Origin: Roseiarcus sp963835955
GTDB lineage: Bacteria > Pseudomonadota > Alphaproteobacteria > Rhizobiales > Beijerinckiaceae
NCBI GenBank assembly: GCA_963835955.1
Contig: CAWIHZ010000010.1
Span: forward strand, 102,168-166,167
Direction of reading: 5' to 3'
Length of the DNA stretch: 64,000 bases
This document shows, one piece after another, positions 55,513 through 64,000 of the stretch. The notes under the pieces are model-generated. The model saw only the letters and a program-made list of their open reading frames with translations. It searched no databases and had not been told where the DNA came from. The translations under genes were made by a program, and so were the position numbers. How positions within the stretch are numbered: position 1 is the stretch's first letter; the number at the start of each line of letters is the position of its first letter.

Positions 55513-56279
55513 CAGCCTCCCGAGGCGCCGCCGCCGCCCGACGAGCCGCCGCCGCCCGAGAAGCCGCCGCCGCCGAACCCTCCGCCACCGAAACCGCCGC
55601 CACCGAAACCGCGGCCGCCGAAACCGCCCCCCATGCCCATCGGAATGAAGACGACATTGCCGCCGCGGCGCCGGCCCACGCGCGACAGCACGAACATGAT
55701 GAACAGGAAAATGAGGAACGGCGCGAGCGCATCGAGCAGCGACGCGTTATGCTCGGCGCGCGCGTCGATCGGCTTGGGCTTCCATTCGGCCGAGTCGGTC
55801 GTCAGGGCGGTGATGATGTCATTGACGCCGCGGGTGACGCCGCCGTTGAAATCGCCGGCCTTGAACCGCGGCGCGATCGCGTTGGCGATGATGACGCTCG
55901 AGACCGCGTCGGTCAGAGTGCCCTCGAGGCCGTAGCCGACCTCGATGCGCACGCGATGCTCCTTCGGCGCGATCAGCAGCAGAACGCCGTTGTCCTTCTT
56001 GGCCTCGCCCAGCTTCCAGGAGCGGAAAAGCTCGTTGGCGTAGGGCTCGATCTCCTCGCCGCCAAGCGAGGGCACCGTCGCGACCACGAGCTGAATGCCG
56101 GATTTCTGCTCGAGATCGGCGAGCTTGCGTTCGAGGTCGGCGACCGTGACTGGCGAGAGAATCCTCGCCCGATCGACCACCCGTCCAGTAAGCGGGGGGA
56201 AATTCGCGGCCGCCAGCGCAGCGCCCAGACTGAGCGCCGCGACCAGAAGGACGAGCGCGCGCAGCCAGATCCCTCGCAT
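55509..56279 (-). CDS. YgcG-like TPM-domain protein with Gly-rich tail
   Basis: 256 residues: signal peptide, a TPM domain (about 28-160) with LTGRVVDRARILSP, GIQLVVATV, KDNGVLLLIAPKEHRVRIEVGYGLEGTLTD, one transmembrane helix near 185-202, then a Gly/Phe-rich C-terminus (FGGGGFGGGGF). The layout is that of YgcG/Psb32-type proteins commonly encoded with lemA. Confidence 0.88.
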   Translation of the reverse strand: MRGIWLRALVLLVAALSLGAALAAANFPPLTGRVVDRARILSPVTVADLERKLADLEQKSGIQLVVATVPSLGGEEIEPYANELFRSWKLGEAKKDNGVLLLIAPKEHRVRIEVGYGLEGTLTDAVSSVIIANAIAPRFKAGDFNGGVTRGVNDIITALTTDSAEWKPKPIDARAEHNASLLDALAPFLIFLFIMFVLSRVGRRRGGNVVFIPMGMGGGFGGRGFGGGGFGGGGFGGGGFSGGGGSSGGGGASGGW

Positions 56280-56298
56280 CCGGGCGCTCCCTCGCGCG

Positions 56299-56898
56299 CT
56301 AGAACTTCACTTTCGGCGCGGTCTGCGCTTCCGGAGTGGCGGTGAATGCGACCATCGGCTTGTTGCCGTGGAAGAAGGTCGAGGCCCACAGAATGGTCGG
56401 GAACGTCTTCAGCGCGGTATTATAGTCCTGCACCGCGGCGATGTAGTCCTTGCGGGCGACGGCGATCCGGTTTTCCGTTCCCTCGAGCTGGGACTGCAGA
56501 GCCAGGAAATTCTGGTTGGATTTGAGGTCTGGGTAGTTTTCGCTGATCGCGAGCAGGCGGCCGAGCGCGCCGCTCAGCGCGCTCTGGGCGTCCTGCATTT
56601 GCTTGATCTTCGCCGGATCGGTCAGGTCTTTGGCGTCGATGTGGATCGAGGTCGCCTTCGCCCGGGCCTCGGTGACGGCGGTCAGCACGTCCTTTTCCTG
56701 CTTGGCGTAGCCCTGGACGGTCGCGACCAGATTGGGAACCAGATCGGCGCGGCGCTGGTACTGATTTTCGACCTGGGACCACGCCGCCTTAGCGGCCTCC
56801 TCCTTGGTCGGGATGACGTTGTAGCCGCAGGCGGAAACCGTCACTGCGACCAGGGCGAGAACAACCAGCGCACGCAATCGAGAAAGAAATCTGGCCAC
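56299..56898 (-). CDS. LemA-family lipoprotein
   Basis: 199 residues. A lipoprotein signal ends at C24 (VSACG). A helical-bundle LemA domain follows with WSQVENQYQRRADLVPNLVATVQGYA and the FARKDYIAAVQDYNTALKTFP-like region. It is the first gene of the lemA-TPM-TPM operon. Confidence 0.92.
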   Translation of the reverse strand: MARFLSRLRALVVLALVAVTVSACGYNVIPTKEEAAKAAWSQVENQYQRRADLVPNLVATVQGYAKQEKDVLTAVTEARAKATSIHIDAKDLTDPAKIKQMQDAQSALSGALGRLLAISENYPDLKSNQNFLALQSQLEGTENRIAVARKDYIAAVQDYNTALKTFPTILWASTFFHGNKPMVAFTATPEAQTAPKVKF

Positions 56899-57068
56899 CA
56901 GGCACCCCTACGCGCCGGACGCGTCGCGTCCATCCCGCTTATGTTATAGGCTGCGCCTCCCGTCGCCAAGGCGCCGTCGACAGGCGCCATCGACAGCGTC
57001 AGCAACTAGACAAACCCTGAGGCGGCTGCCATCGTTCGGGAAAACCAATAGCCCATGGAGAACATTTC

Positions 57069-58421
57069 ATGTCGACGCTCGCCGCCGCCAGCCCAGCCGT
57101 CCGCGCCGACGTTCCCAACGATCTGGCCGCGTTCTGGCTGCCGTTCACGCCCAATCGTTTATTCAAGAAGCGCCCGCGCCTGATCGCTCGCTCCAAGGAC
57201 ATGCACTACTTCACCCCAGAGGGGCGCGAGATTCTCGACGCCGCGGCGGCGTTGTGGTGCTGCAACGCCGGCCACAATCGGGCGCCGATCGTCGCCGCGA
57301 TCCAGCGCCAGGCGGCTGATCTCGATTTCTCGCCGAACTTCCAGTTCGCGCATCCGCTGGCGTTTCAGCTCGCCTCGCGGCTGGCCGAACTGGCGCCGGC
57401 CGATCTCGACCACGTCTTCTTCTGCAACTCTGGCTCGGAAGCCGTCGACACGGCGCTGAAAATCGCCATCGCCTATCACAACGTGCGCGGACAGGGCTCG
57501 CGCCAGCGGCTGATCGGTCGCGAGCGCGGCTATCACGGCGTCGGCTTCGGCGGCATTTCGGTCGGCGGCATGGTCAACAACCGCAAGTTCTTCGGCTCGC
57601 TTCTCGCGGGCGTCGACCATCTGCCGGCGACCTACAATCTCGAGCATCAGGCCTTCACCAAGGGGGAGCCGGAGTGGGGCGGCCATCTCGCCGACGCGCT
57701 GGAGGGGATCGTCGGGCTGCACGACGCCTCGACCATCGCCGCCGTCATCGTCGAGCCGATGGCGGGCTCGACCGGCGTCCTGCCGGCGCCCAAGGGCTAT
57801 CTGAAGCGCCTGCGCGAAATCTGCGACAAATATGGCATCCTGCTCATATTCGACGAGGTCATCACTGGCTTCGGCCGCCTGGGCCACGCCTTCGCCTCGG
57901 AACGCTACGGCGTCGTCCCCGACATGATCACCTTCGCCAAGGGGGTGACCTCAGGGACCGTGCCTATGGGCGGCGTGATCGTGCGCAAGGGGATTTACGA
58001 CGCCTTCATGCAGGGGCCCGAACACGCGATCGAGCTCTTCCACGGCTATACCTATTCCGGCCATCCGCTCGCCTGCGCGGCGGCGCTCGCCGCGCTCGAC
58101 GTCTATCGCGACGAGCGGCTGTTCGAGCGCTCGAAGGCGCTCGAGCCGAAATGGGCGGACGCGATCATGAGCCTCAAGGGCCTGCCCAACGTCGTCGACA
58201 TCCGCTGCGTCGGCCTGACCGGCGCGATCGACCTGGCGCCGGGCAGCGCCGGCCCCGGCCTGCGCGGCTACAAGGTGCTGGAGCATTCGTTCCACGAGGC
58301 GGGAATCATGCTGCGCCTCTCCGGCGACACCATTGAACTGACCCCGCCGCTCATCATCAGCGAGAACCAGATCGGCGAGGTCATGGAGAAGACCGCGGCG
58401 TCGATCAGAGCGGCGGCGTAA
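57069..58421 (+). CDS. Beta-alanine:pyruvate-type omega-aminotransferase
   Basis: 450 residues, class III PLP aminotransferase. N-terminal FWLPFTPNRLFKKRPRLI and FSPNFQFAHPLAFQLASRLAELAP are typical of omega-amino acid:pyruvate transaminases. NSGSEAVDTALK binds PLP phosphate, FDEVITGFGR contains the PLP-N Asp, and K291 (FAKGVTSG) is the Schiff-base lysine. It interconverts beta-alanine and pyruvate with malonate semialdehyde and alanine. It stands alone after a 170-bp gap. Confidence 0.9.
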   Translation: MSTLAAASPAVRADVPNDLAAFWLPFTPNRLFKKRPRLIARSKDMHYFTPEGREILDAAAALWCCNAGHNRAPIVAAIQRQAADLDFSPNFQFAHPLAFQLASRLAELAPADLDHVFFCNSGSEAVDTALKIAIAYHNVRGQGSRQRLIGRERGYHGVGFGGISVGGMVNNRKFFGSLLAGVDHLPATYNLEHQAFTKGEPEWGGHLADALEGIVGLHDASTIAAVIVEPMAGSTGVLPAPKGYLKRLREICDKYGILLIFDEVITGFGRLGHAFASERYGVVPDMITFAKGVTSGTVPMGGVIVRKGIYDAFMQGPEHAIELFHGYTYSGHPLACAAALAALDVYRDERLFERSKALEPKWADAIMSLKGLPNVVDIRCVGLTGAIDLAPGSAGPGLRGYKVLEHSFHEAGIMLRLSGDTIELTPPLIISENQIGEVMEKTAASIRAAA

Positions 58422-58472
58422 GCGGGCGCGTCTCGCGGCGAGGGCTCGAGAACTGAGGAGAGCGGCAAATCG

Positions 58473-59768
58473 ATGGGAGGCCCCTTGTCATTTCCCGTGC
58501 CCGCCAACGAGACCGAGCGAGTCGCGGCTCTCCGTGCGTTTGAGATCTTGGACACCCCGCCGGACGTCGCCTATGACGATATCGGAGAGCTTGCGGCGCA
58601 GATTTGTCGCTGCCCGGTCGGGTACGTCAGCTTTATCGATGACGAGCGCCTGTGGTTCAAAGCCAAATACGGCCTGCCGCCCGACTTCAATCAGTGCCCG
58701 CGCGAGATCGCGTTCTGCTCGACGACGATTTGCGGCGCGGAACTGGTCACGGTTCCAGACCTGCGCGAGGATGCGCGCTTCAGCGGGAACCCATTCGTCA
58801 CTGGCGAACCGCACATGCAATTCTATTGCAGCATGCCGCTGATTACAGATGAAGGCTATGCGCTCGGCACGCTCTGCGTGATGGACTTCGCGCCGCGGCA
58901 GCTCGATTTCGAGCAGACCCAATCGATGCGCCGATTGTCGCGCCAAGTGCTGTCGCAGTTGGAGTTGCGGAGGAGGCTAATCGAATATCACCAGACGATT
59001 AGGGAGCTGGACCAAGCGCGATCAGAGGCGGCGGCCGAGAAGGCTCGCACAGAGGAGCTCCTGATCAATATTCTGCCGCCGTCGATCGCCGACGAACTCA
59101 AGAAGACCGGCAAGGTTCAGCCCAGATACACGACCGCCGCGACAGTCCTGTTCACCGATTTCAAAGGCTTCACCCTTCTTGCGGAGCGGACCGAGCCGGC
59201 CGCGCTGATCGGACTGCTCGACCAGTACTTCACCGCCTTCGACGAGATTGTCGCCCGCTGCGGACTCGAAAAGCTCAAGACGGTCGGCGATGCTTACATG
59301 GCTGTCGCCGGCGTGCCGACGGCCAGTCGCCGGCACGCGATCGATGCGTGTCTTGCGGCGCTCGAAATGCAAGCCACCGTGGCTCGCATGAAGGCGTTGC
59401 GCGAGAAAATGCGGCTGCCGGCGCTCGATCTCCGCGTTGGAATCCATAGCGGACCCGTGATGTCCGGGGTTGTCGGCAAGAACAAGTTCACGTTCGACAT
59501 CTGGGGAGACGCGGTCAACACAGCTGCGCTGATGGAGGCGAACGGCGCGCCCGCCCGGATCAATGTCTCGGAGACCGTGGCGGGCCACGTCAAGACGCTC
59601 TTCGACTTGGAGCGGCGCGGACCAATCGTCGCGAAGCATGATCGTGCCCACGAGATGTTCTTTCTCAATCGCCTCAGGCCGGAGTTTTCGCGCGACCCTG
59701 AGGGCAGTTGGCCGAACCAACGCTTCGCAACCGAATGCAATCGCCTGCTCACCGGCTTCGCCGGCTAG
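58473..59768 (+). CDS. GAF-domain class III adenylate/guanylate cyclase
   Basis: 431 residues. A GAF sensor domain (about 20-165) with YVSFIDDERLWFKAKYGLP and CSTTICGAEL, a short coiled coil (165-195), the LINILPPSIADELK linker, then a class III cyclase domain. Metal ligands are D229 (LFTDFKGFT) and D273 (KTVGD); K267 in EKLKTVGD fits adenylate specificity, and the VNTAALMEANG helix completes the site. It makes cAMP in response to a small ligand or light/redox signal. It begins 51 bp after the aminotransferase, possibly co-transcribed. Confidence 0.88.
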   Translation: MGGPLSFPVPANETERVAALRAFEILDTPPDVAYDDIGELAAQICRCPVGYVSFIDDERLWFKAKYGLPPDFNQCPREIAFCSTTICGAELVTVPDLREDARFSGNPFVTGEPHMQFYCSMPLITDEGYALGTLCVMDFAPRQLDFEQTQSMRRLSRQVLSQLELRRRLIEYHQTIRELDQARSEAAAEKARTEELLINILPPSIADELKKTGKVQPRYTTAATVLFTDFKGFTLLAERTEPAALIGLLDQYFTAFDEIVARCGLEKLKTVGDAYMAVAGVPTASRRHAIDACLAALEMQATVARMKALREKMRLPALDLRVGIHSGPVMSGVVGKNKFTFDIWGDAVNTAALMEANGAPARINVSETVAGHVKTLFDLERRGPIVAKHDRAHEMFFLNRLRPEFSRDPEGSWPNQRFATECNRLLTGFAG

Positions 59769-59906
59769 GCGCGGTCGGCGGCGGGAAAGGAGCGAAATTG
59801 CACGACGCCCAAGTTCACAATAGGCCAATCGGCCTGTATGACTCGGCATAAGCCCGCGGATTTCACCGGGGTCGCAAGAACGTAGGAAAGCCAACGGGAG
59901 AGATTG

Positions 59907-60761
59907 ATGGGCAGGAAATTCCTCAAGTCGTCCTTGCTGGGCGCAATGCTCGCTGTGGCGCTTGGCGTCGCGCCGACGGCCTTCGCCAAGGACTGGAAGA
60001 CCGTCACCATCGGAATGGAAGGGGCTTATGCCCCCTGGAACCTGACTGATTCGAGCGGGAAGATCGTCGGCTTCGAGGTCGACCTCGCGCACGACCTGTG
60101 CAAGCGCGCCGGGCTCGAGTGCAAGATTATCGCCCAGGACTGGGACGGCATGATCCCCGGCCTGCAGGCCGGCAAGTTCGACGTCATCATGGACGGCATG
60201 TCGATCACCCCAGCGCGGCTGAAGACGATCGACTTTTCCAGCCCCTATGCCGCGTCGCCCGCCGGCTTCATGGCGCCGAAGGATAGCCCGCTCGCCAAGC
60301 TGGCCGATTCCGGCAAGGTCTTCAACATCAACAAAGACCCCGCCGCCGCCGAGGCCGCGATCAAGGAGGTCCAAACGGCGTTGAAGGGCAAGACCGTCGG
60401 CGTTCAGGTCTCGACCACCCACGCGAATTTCGCCGACAAGTATTTGAAGAGCGTCGCCACCGTCAAGGAATACAAGACCACCGACGAGCGCGACCTCGAT
60501 CTGAAGTCCGGGCGCATCGACGCGGTCCTCGACGACTATCCGACCATAGCGGCGGCGGTCGCCATGCCCGACGCCAAGGACTTCGCCATCGTCGGCCCCG
60601 AATTCACCGGCGGCCCCTTCGGCGTGGGCGAGGGCATGGGAATTCGCAAGTCGGACGCCGATCTGACCGCGAAGTTCAACAAAGCGCTCGCCGCGGCTTT
60701 CGCGGACGGCTCGGTCAAGAAATACAGCATGAAATGGTTCAAGATCGACACCACCCCGTGA
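59907..60761 (+). CDS. Polar amino acid/opine ABC substrate-binding protein
   Basis: 284 residues with a signal peptide (ends PTAFAKD). Type II periplasmic fold: VTIGMEGAYAPWNLTDSSGKIVGFEVDLAHDLCKR, then GKFDVIMDGMSITPARLKTIDFS. It is close to histidine/lysine/octopine (HisJ/OccT) binders. First gene of a complete importer (binding protein, two permeases, ATPase). Confidence 0.9.
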   Translation: MGRKFLKSSLLGAMLAVALGVAPTAFAKDWKTVTIGMEGAYAPWNLTDSSGKIVGFEVDLAHDLCKRAGLECKIIAQDWDGMIPGLQAGKFDVIMDGMSITPARLKTIDFSSPYAASPAGFMAPKDSPLAKLADSGKVFNINKDPAAAEAAIKEVQTALKGKTVGVQVSTTHANFADKYLKSVATVKEYKTTDERDLDLKSGRIDAVLDDYPTIAAAVAMPDAKDFAIVGPEFTGGPFGVGEGMGIRKSDADLTAKFNKALAAAFADGSVKKYSMKWFKIDTTP

Positions 60762-60838
60762 GGCCATCAGGGGAGCCGCTCCGCCGAATCTCTTGAGATC
60801 GTCGTCGGAGCGGCGGGTTTGCGTGGAGCGGCATTCGC

Positions 60839-61561
60839 GTGGGCGGCTTGAGCATTTTCGGTTTTGGCCCCGGCGGCTGGGGTTTGGCCCTGCTTCAGGG
60901 CGCCGTAATGACGTTGCTCGTCTCCGCCTGCGGACTGGCGATCGGAGCTGCGCTCGGCGCGCTGGTCGCGTGGGCGAGACTCTCGGGCGCGCGGATCGCG
61001 GGATGGATCGGCGAGGCCTATGCTGCGGTGTTTCGCGGCCTGCCTGAGCTTCTAGTGGTCTATTTCGTCTATTTCGGCAGTTCGACGCTGCTGACGAACG
61101 CGGCGCACGCCGTCGGCTACCAAGGCTTCCTCGGGGTTCCCTCATTCGCTGCCGGCGCGCTCGCGGTCGGGGTGATCTCCGGCGCCTATCAGGCCGAGGT
61201 GTTCCGGGCCGGGTATATCGCCATCGCCCGCGGCGAGCTGGAGGCGGCGGTCAGCGTCGGCATGACTCGCCCACTGATGTTCCGGCGCATCATCGCGCCG
61301 CAGGTCCTACGCTTCGCGCTGCCCGGACTCGGCAATCTGTGGCAGGTGGCGCTGAAGGACTCGTCCCTCATTTCGGTCACCGGACTGTCGGAGCTGATGC
61401 GGGTCAGCCAGGTCGGCGCGGGATCGACGCACCGGCCCTTCGCCTTCTATCTCGGCGGCGCCGTTCTCTATCTTGTGATGACGATGATATCGAACCAGTT
61501 GTTCGATCTGGCGGAGGCGCGCGCGACCCGCGGCCTGCGCCGCGCGCCTGGGCGGGCGTGA
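60839..61561 (+). CDS. ABC amino-acid permease (HisQ/OccQ-like)
   Basis: 240 residues from a GTG at 60839. About five helices, and the EAA-type cytoplasmic loop ELEAAVSVGMTRPLMFRRIIAPQVLRFALPGLGN that contacts the ATPase. The C-terminus overlaps the second permease start by one base. Confidence 0.9.
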   Translation: MGGLSIFGFGPGGWGLALLQGAVMTLLVSACGLAIGAALGALVAWARLSGARIAGWIGEAYAAVFRGLPELLVVYFVYFGSSTLLTNAAHAVGYQGFLGVPSFAAGALAVGVISGAYQAEVFRAGYIAIARGELEAAVSVGMTRPLMFRRIIAPQVLRFALPGLGNLWQVALKDSSLISVTGLSELMRVSQVGAGSTHRPFAFYLGGAVLYLVMTMISNQLFDLAEARATRGLRRAPGRA

Positions 61562-62253
61562 TGGACTGGGGGCTCATTTCCAGCATTTTCGTCCGCCTCA
61601 TCGGCGCGCTGCCGCTCACGCTGGAAGTGTGGGCGCTGTCGGTCGTCCTGGGCGGGGCAATCGCCGCCGGCGTGACATGGATGCGGGTCAGCGGCTCAAA
61701 GCCGCTGGAGCTGATCGCGCGCGCTTACGTCTCTGTCTTTCGCGGCACGCCGCTTCTGATCCAGCTGTTCATCGTCTATTACGGACTGTCATCGTTTCCG
61801 GCGGTGCGCGCCAGCGTCTTCTGGCCGTTCCTGCGCGACGCCTTCGGCTGCGCGGTCCTGTCGTTCGCGCTCTGCACCGCGGCCTACCAGAGCGAGATCT
61901 TTCGCGGCGCGCTGCTCGCGGTCCCGAACGGACAGATCGAATCCGCGCGCGCATGCGGCATGTCGGGCCTGCTCCTGTTTCGGCGAATCGTCTTTCCGAT
62001 CGCGCTTCGTCATGCGCTGCCCGCCTATTCGACGGAAATGATCTCGATGGTCAAGGCGACGGCGCTGGTGTCGCTGGTCACGCTCTGGGACGTCCTCAGC
62101 GTCGCCCTTAAGATCCGGAACGACACCCTCGTCACCTATCCGCCGCTCCTCGTCGCCGGAGCCATCTATTTCACGGTGAACTACGCCATCGGCGCCGCGT
62201 TCCTGGCGCTGGAGCGCCGGCTGTCGCCGCATTTGCGCCGACGCCCGAACTGA
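61561..62253 (+). CDS. ABC amino-acid permease (HisM/OccM-like)
   Basis: 230 residues from the ATG at 61561, which shares a base with the upstream stop. Permease core VFRGTPLLIQLFIVYYGL and coupling loop GQIESARACGMSGLLLFRRIVFPIALRHALPAYS. Partners the preceding permease. Confidence 0.9.
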   Translation: MDWGLISSIFVRLIGALPLTLEVWALSVVLGGAIAAGVTWMRVSGSKPLELIARAYVSVFRGTPLLIQLFIVYYGLSSFPAVRASVFWPFLRDAFGCAVLSFALCTAAYQSEIFRGALLAVPNGQIESARACGMSGLLLFRRIVFPIALRHALPAYSTEMISMVKATALVSLVTLWDVLSVALKIRNDTLVTYPPLLVAGAIYFTVNYAIGAAFLALERRLSPHLRRRPN

Positions 62254-62265
62254 AGGTCGAGAACC

Positions 62266-63042
62266 ATGCCGGCAGACGTCTCCGCCCTGTCCGTCGTCGA
62301 CCTGCGCAAACGGTTTGGCTCACTTGAAGTGCTCAAGGGCGTGTCGTTGACGGCGAACGACGGCGACGTGATCTCGATCCTCGGCTCCTCCGGGTCGGGC
62401 AAGAGCACGTTTTTGCGCTGCATCAATCTCCTGGAGACGCCCGACGACGGCGTCGTCTCGGTCGCGGGCGAGACGATCAAAATGCGACGGCGCCGCGATG
62501 GGGCGTCCGAACCGGCGGACCGGCGCCAGGTCGACCGCATCCGCGCCGAGCTGGCGATGGTGTTTCAGAGCTTCAATCTGTGGTCGCATATGACGGTGCT
62601 GGAAAATCTGATCGAGGCGCCCGTGCACGTGCAGAAACGTCCGCGCGCCGAATGCGTCGAGGAGGCGCGAACGCTATTGGACAAGGTCGGGATTGCCGAC
62701 AAGTGGAGCCATTATCCCGCCCATCTCTCTGGCGGCCAGCAGCAGCGGGCGGCGATCGCGCGCGCGCTGGCGATGCGGCCGAAAGTCATGCTGTTCGACG
62801 AGCCGACCTCTGCGCTCGATCCGGAGCTGGTCGGCGAAGTGCTGCGGGTGATGCGGGCGCTCGCCGAGGAAGGCCGCACCATGCTGGTCGTCACTCACGA
62901 AATGGGGTTTGCGCGCGACGTCTCGACGCGGGTGATGTTCCTGCATCAGGGGCTGGTCGAGGCCGAGGGGCCGCCGGACGAACTGTTCGGCGATTCGAAA
63001 TCCGAGCGGTTCCGCCAGTTCATCGCCAAGGACCGCGGCTAG
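62266..63042 (+). CDS. ABC amino-acid transporter ATPase (HisP/OccP-like)
   Basis: 258 residues. Walker A GSSGSGKST, Q-loop MVFQSFNLWSHM, signature LSGGQQQRAAIARAL, Walker B VMLFDEPTSALDPE, and the His switch VVTHEMGFARD. Its TAG stop at 63040 lies in the first bases of a RIME-like repeat. Confidence 0.94.
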   Translation: MPADVSALSVVDLRKRFGSLEVLKGVSLTANDGDVISILGSSGSGKSTFLRCINLLETPDDGVVSVAGETIKMRRRRDGASEPADRRQVDRIRAELAMVFQSFNLWSHMTVLENLIEAPVHVQKRPRAECVEEARTLLDKVGIADKWSHYPAHLSGGQQQRAAIARALAMRPKVMLFDEPTSALDPELVGEVLRVMRALAEEGRTMLVVTHEMGFARDVSTRVMFLHQGLVEAEGPPDELFGDSKSERFRQFIAKDRG

Positions 63043-63140
63043 AGCGGGATGCGAAAAGGCGGATACCGGTTTTTCGCAAAGGCCCCGCACTTTAAGGGAC
63101 TCTAGAGCATGATGCGATTCTCGGAAATCGCATCATGCTC
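63040..63140. repeat. RIME-like mosaic repeat with perfect 15-bp-arm hairpin
   Basis: A first module TAGAGCGGGATGCGAAAA ... GGATACCGGTTTTTCGC is followed by a perfect palindrome at 63105-63140: GAGCATGATGCGATT, six-base loop CTCGGA, AATCGCATCATGCTC. It shares modules with 50164-50273 and 63741-63806. Confidence 0.8.
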
Positions 63141-63209
63141 TCGTCTCAAGCGTTGTGGAAGGGGGCGCAGGCATCGCGGCGCGAAGCGCGCACGCAGGAG
63201 GACGCCGAC

Positions 63210-63743
63210 ATGCCTCGCCTGTTCACGGGACTGGAACTGCCGGCAAGCGTGGCGGGCCAAATTTCGCTCGTGCGCGGCGGCGTCATTGGGGCGCGCTGGC
63301 TCGATCCCGAAGATTACCACATCACGCTGCGCTTCGTCGGCGACGTGGATGGCCGTCTCGCGCGCGACATCGTCGAGACGCTCGGCGAGATACACCGACC
63401 AGCGGCGCAGGTGGGTTTCGATGACCTAAGCTGGTTCGGCGCCGACCGGCCGCGCGCGATCGTCGCCCGGGTCAAGGCCGATCCGGCCCTGATCGAACTG
63501 CAAGCGGAGCAGGAGCGCAGGCTGAGGCGAGTCGGCGTTGCGCCCGAGACGCGCAAGTTCACGCCGCATGTGACGCTGGCGCGCCTGCGCGGCGTCGGCG
63601 CGGCGGCGGTCGCCGCCTATCTCGCCTCGCGCGGCGCGCTTGGCGTCGAACCCTTCGCCGCCGAACGTTTCGTGCTCTTTTCCGCGCGCGCGGGCTCCGG
63701 CGGCGGCCCCTATGTCGTCGAGGCCGCCTATCCGCTCGGCTAG
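63210..63743 (+). CDS. thpR: RNA 2',3'-cyclic phosphodiesterase (ThpR)
   Basis: 177 residues from the ATG at 63210 with a GCAGGAGGA site upstream. 2H phosphoesterase fold with two HxT motifs, H37-I-T (DYHITLRFVG) and H120-V-T (FTPHVTLARL). It opens 2',3'-cyclic phosphate ends of RNA to 2'-phosphate and may ligate tRNA halves in vitro. Its stop codon TAG (63741-63743) lies in the start of the next repeat. Confidence 0.92.
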   Translation: MPRLFTGLELPASVAGQISLVRGGVIGARWLDPEDYHITLRFVGDVDGRLARDIVETLGEIHRPAAQVGFDDLSWFGADRPRAIVARVKADPALIELQAEQERRLRRVGVAPETRKFTPHVTLARLRGVGAAAVAAYLASRGALGVEPFAAERFVLFSARAGSGGGPYVVEAAYPLG

Positions 63744-63806
63744 AGCGGGATGCGAAAAAGCGGATCCCGGGTTTTCACAAAAAGCCCTGCGTTTTCACAA
63801 GCCTAG
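63741..63806. repeat. RIME-like repeat module between converging genes
   Basis: Starts TAGAGCGGGATGCGAAAA, then AGCGGATCCCGGGTTTTCACAA in two parts, and ends CAAGCCTAG. It supplies the thpR stop codon on one strand and the stop of the converging partial gene on the other. Confidence 0.65.
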
Positions 63807-64000
63807 CCCGTAGGCGAGCGCGGCGTCGTTGATCACATAGAGCGACGTTCCGCCGCAAAGCCGCGACAGAAACGCCAGGCGCGACTTGGAGGGTCCAGTG
63901 CGAAACGCCGTGAAGTGGGAAGAGCCGATCTGCGTGGTGTAGCCGCTCTTGCCGGCCTGGCGCGCCCCGGTATCGTCGACCGTGACATAAGCGCCGCTCA
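63795..64000 (-). CDS. C-terminal part of an unidentified protein (possibly transposase-like)
   Basis: 67 codons enter from beyond the right edge and stop at 63797-63795. The sequence includes YVTVDDTGARQAGKSGYTTQ, then FTAFRTGPSKSRLAFLSRL and YVINDAALAYGLGL. This has the feel of a Rhizobiales mobile-element protein (DDT-like acidic motif), but I cannot name a family from this fragment. Confidence 0.5.
   Translation of the reverse strand, partial: SGAYVTVDDTGARQAGKSGYTTQIGSSHFTAFRTGPSKSRLAFLSRLCGGTSLYVINDAALAYGLGL

Overview
The window is high-GC DNA, densely coding on both strands, from an alphaproteobacterium of the order Hyphomicrobiales (Rhizobiales), plausibly Beijerinckiaceae/Methylocystaceae-like. 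Supporting points are a CcrM-type GANTC methyltransferase with GANTC sites in its leader, ruvC-ruvA-ruvB, ffh/rpsP/rimM/trmD, a PQQ operon, and intergenic palindromes of the kind common in Bradyrhizobium-like genomes. No rRNA, tRNA or CRISPR was seen.

1-15 kb is largely housekeeping: Holliday-junction genes with a membrane protein between ruvA and ruvB; an in-frame creatininase-RNase HII fusion; ccrM; prmB; a PsiF-like secreted peptide; trmD, with a solitary Rieske gene (petA) between it and rimM; rpsP; ffh; aroQ; and an HD-domain protein.

15-32 kb is the most unusual part. Two large multi-pass patatin-like (phospholipase) proteins bracket two uncharacterised proteins, a DyP-type haem peroxidase, a catalase-like protein, an 830-residue di-haem cytochrome c, a GMC oxidoreductase, an SDR, and the kinase and aldolase of 2-keto-3-deoxygalactonate catabolism (dgoK, dgoA). 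The second patatin carries an N-terminal LecA (PA-IL)-like domain. I read this as a candidate membrane-lipid / lipid-peroxide redox module, possibly tied to a galactose-type sugar; that is inference.

32-39 kb holds an intergenic region with palindromic and 21-bp tandem repeats, gamma-glutamyltransferase, an L,D-transpeptidase-fold protein, and a CecR-like regulator with a HlyD/ABC efflux set and a perfect 16-bp palindrome upstream. 39.8-47.3 kb carries a TonB-dependent receptor broken by two frameshifts, then exbB-exbD-tonB-pqqB-pqqC-pqqD-pqqE, in which almost all adjacent genes overlap. This links TonB energisation to PQQ synthesis. No pqqA was found.

47-64 kb holds a flavin monooxygenase, a saccharopine-dehydrogenase-like enzyme, a four-gene set (NMT1/THI5-like binding protein, cytosine-deaminase-like amidohydrolase, FAD-linked oxidase, flavodoxin-fold reductase), two TPM-domain proteins with LemA, a beta-alanine:pyruvate-type aminotransferase, a GAF-guanylate/adenylate cyclase, an opine/basic-amino-acid-type ABC importer, thpR, and a partial gene. 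Several genes near the right end stop inside a RIME-like repeat.
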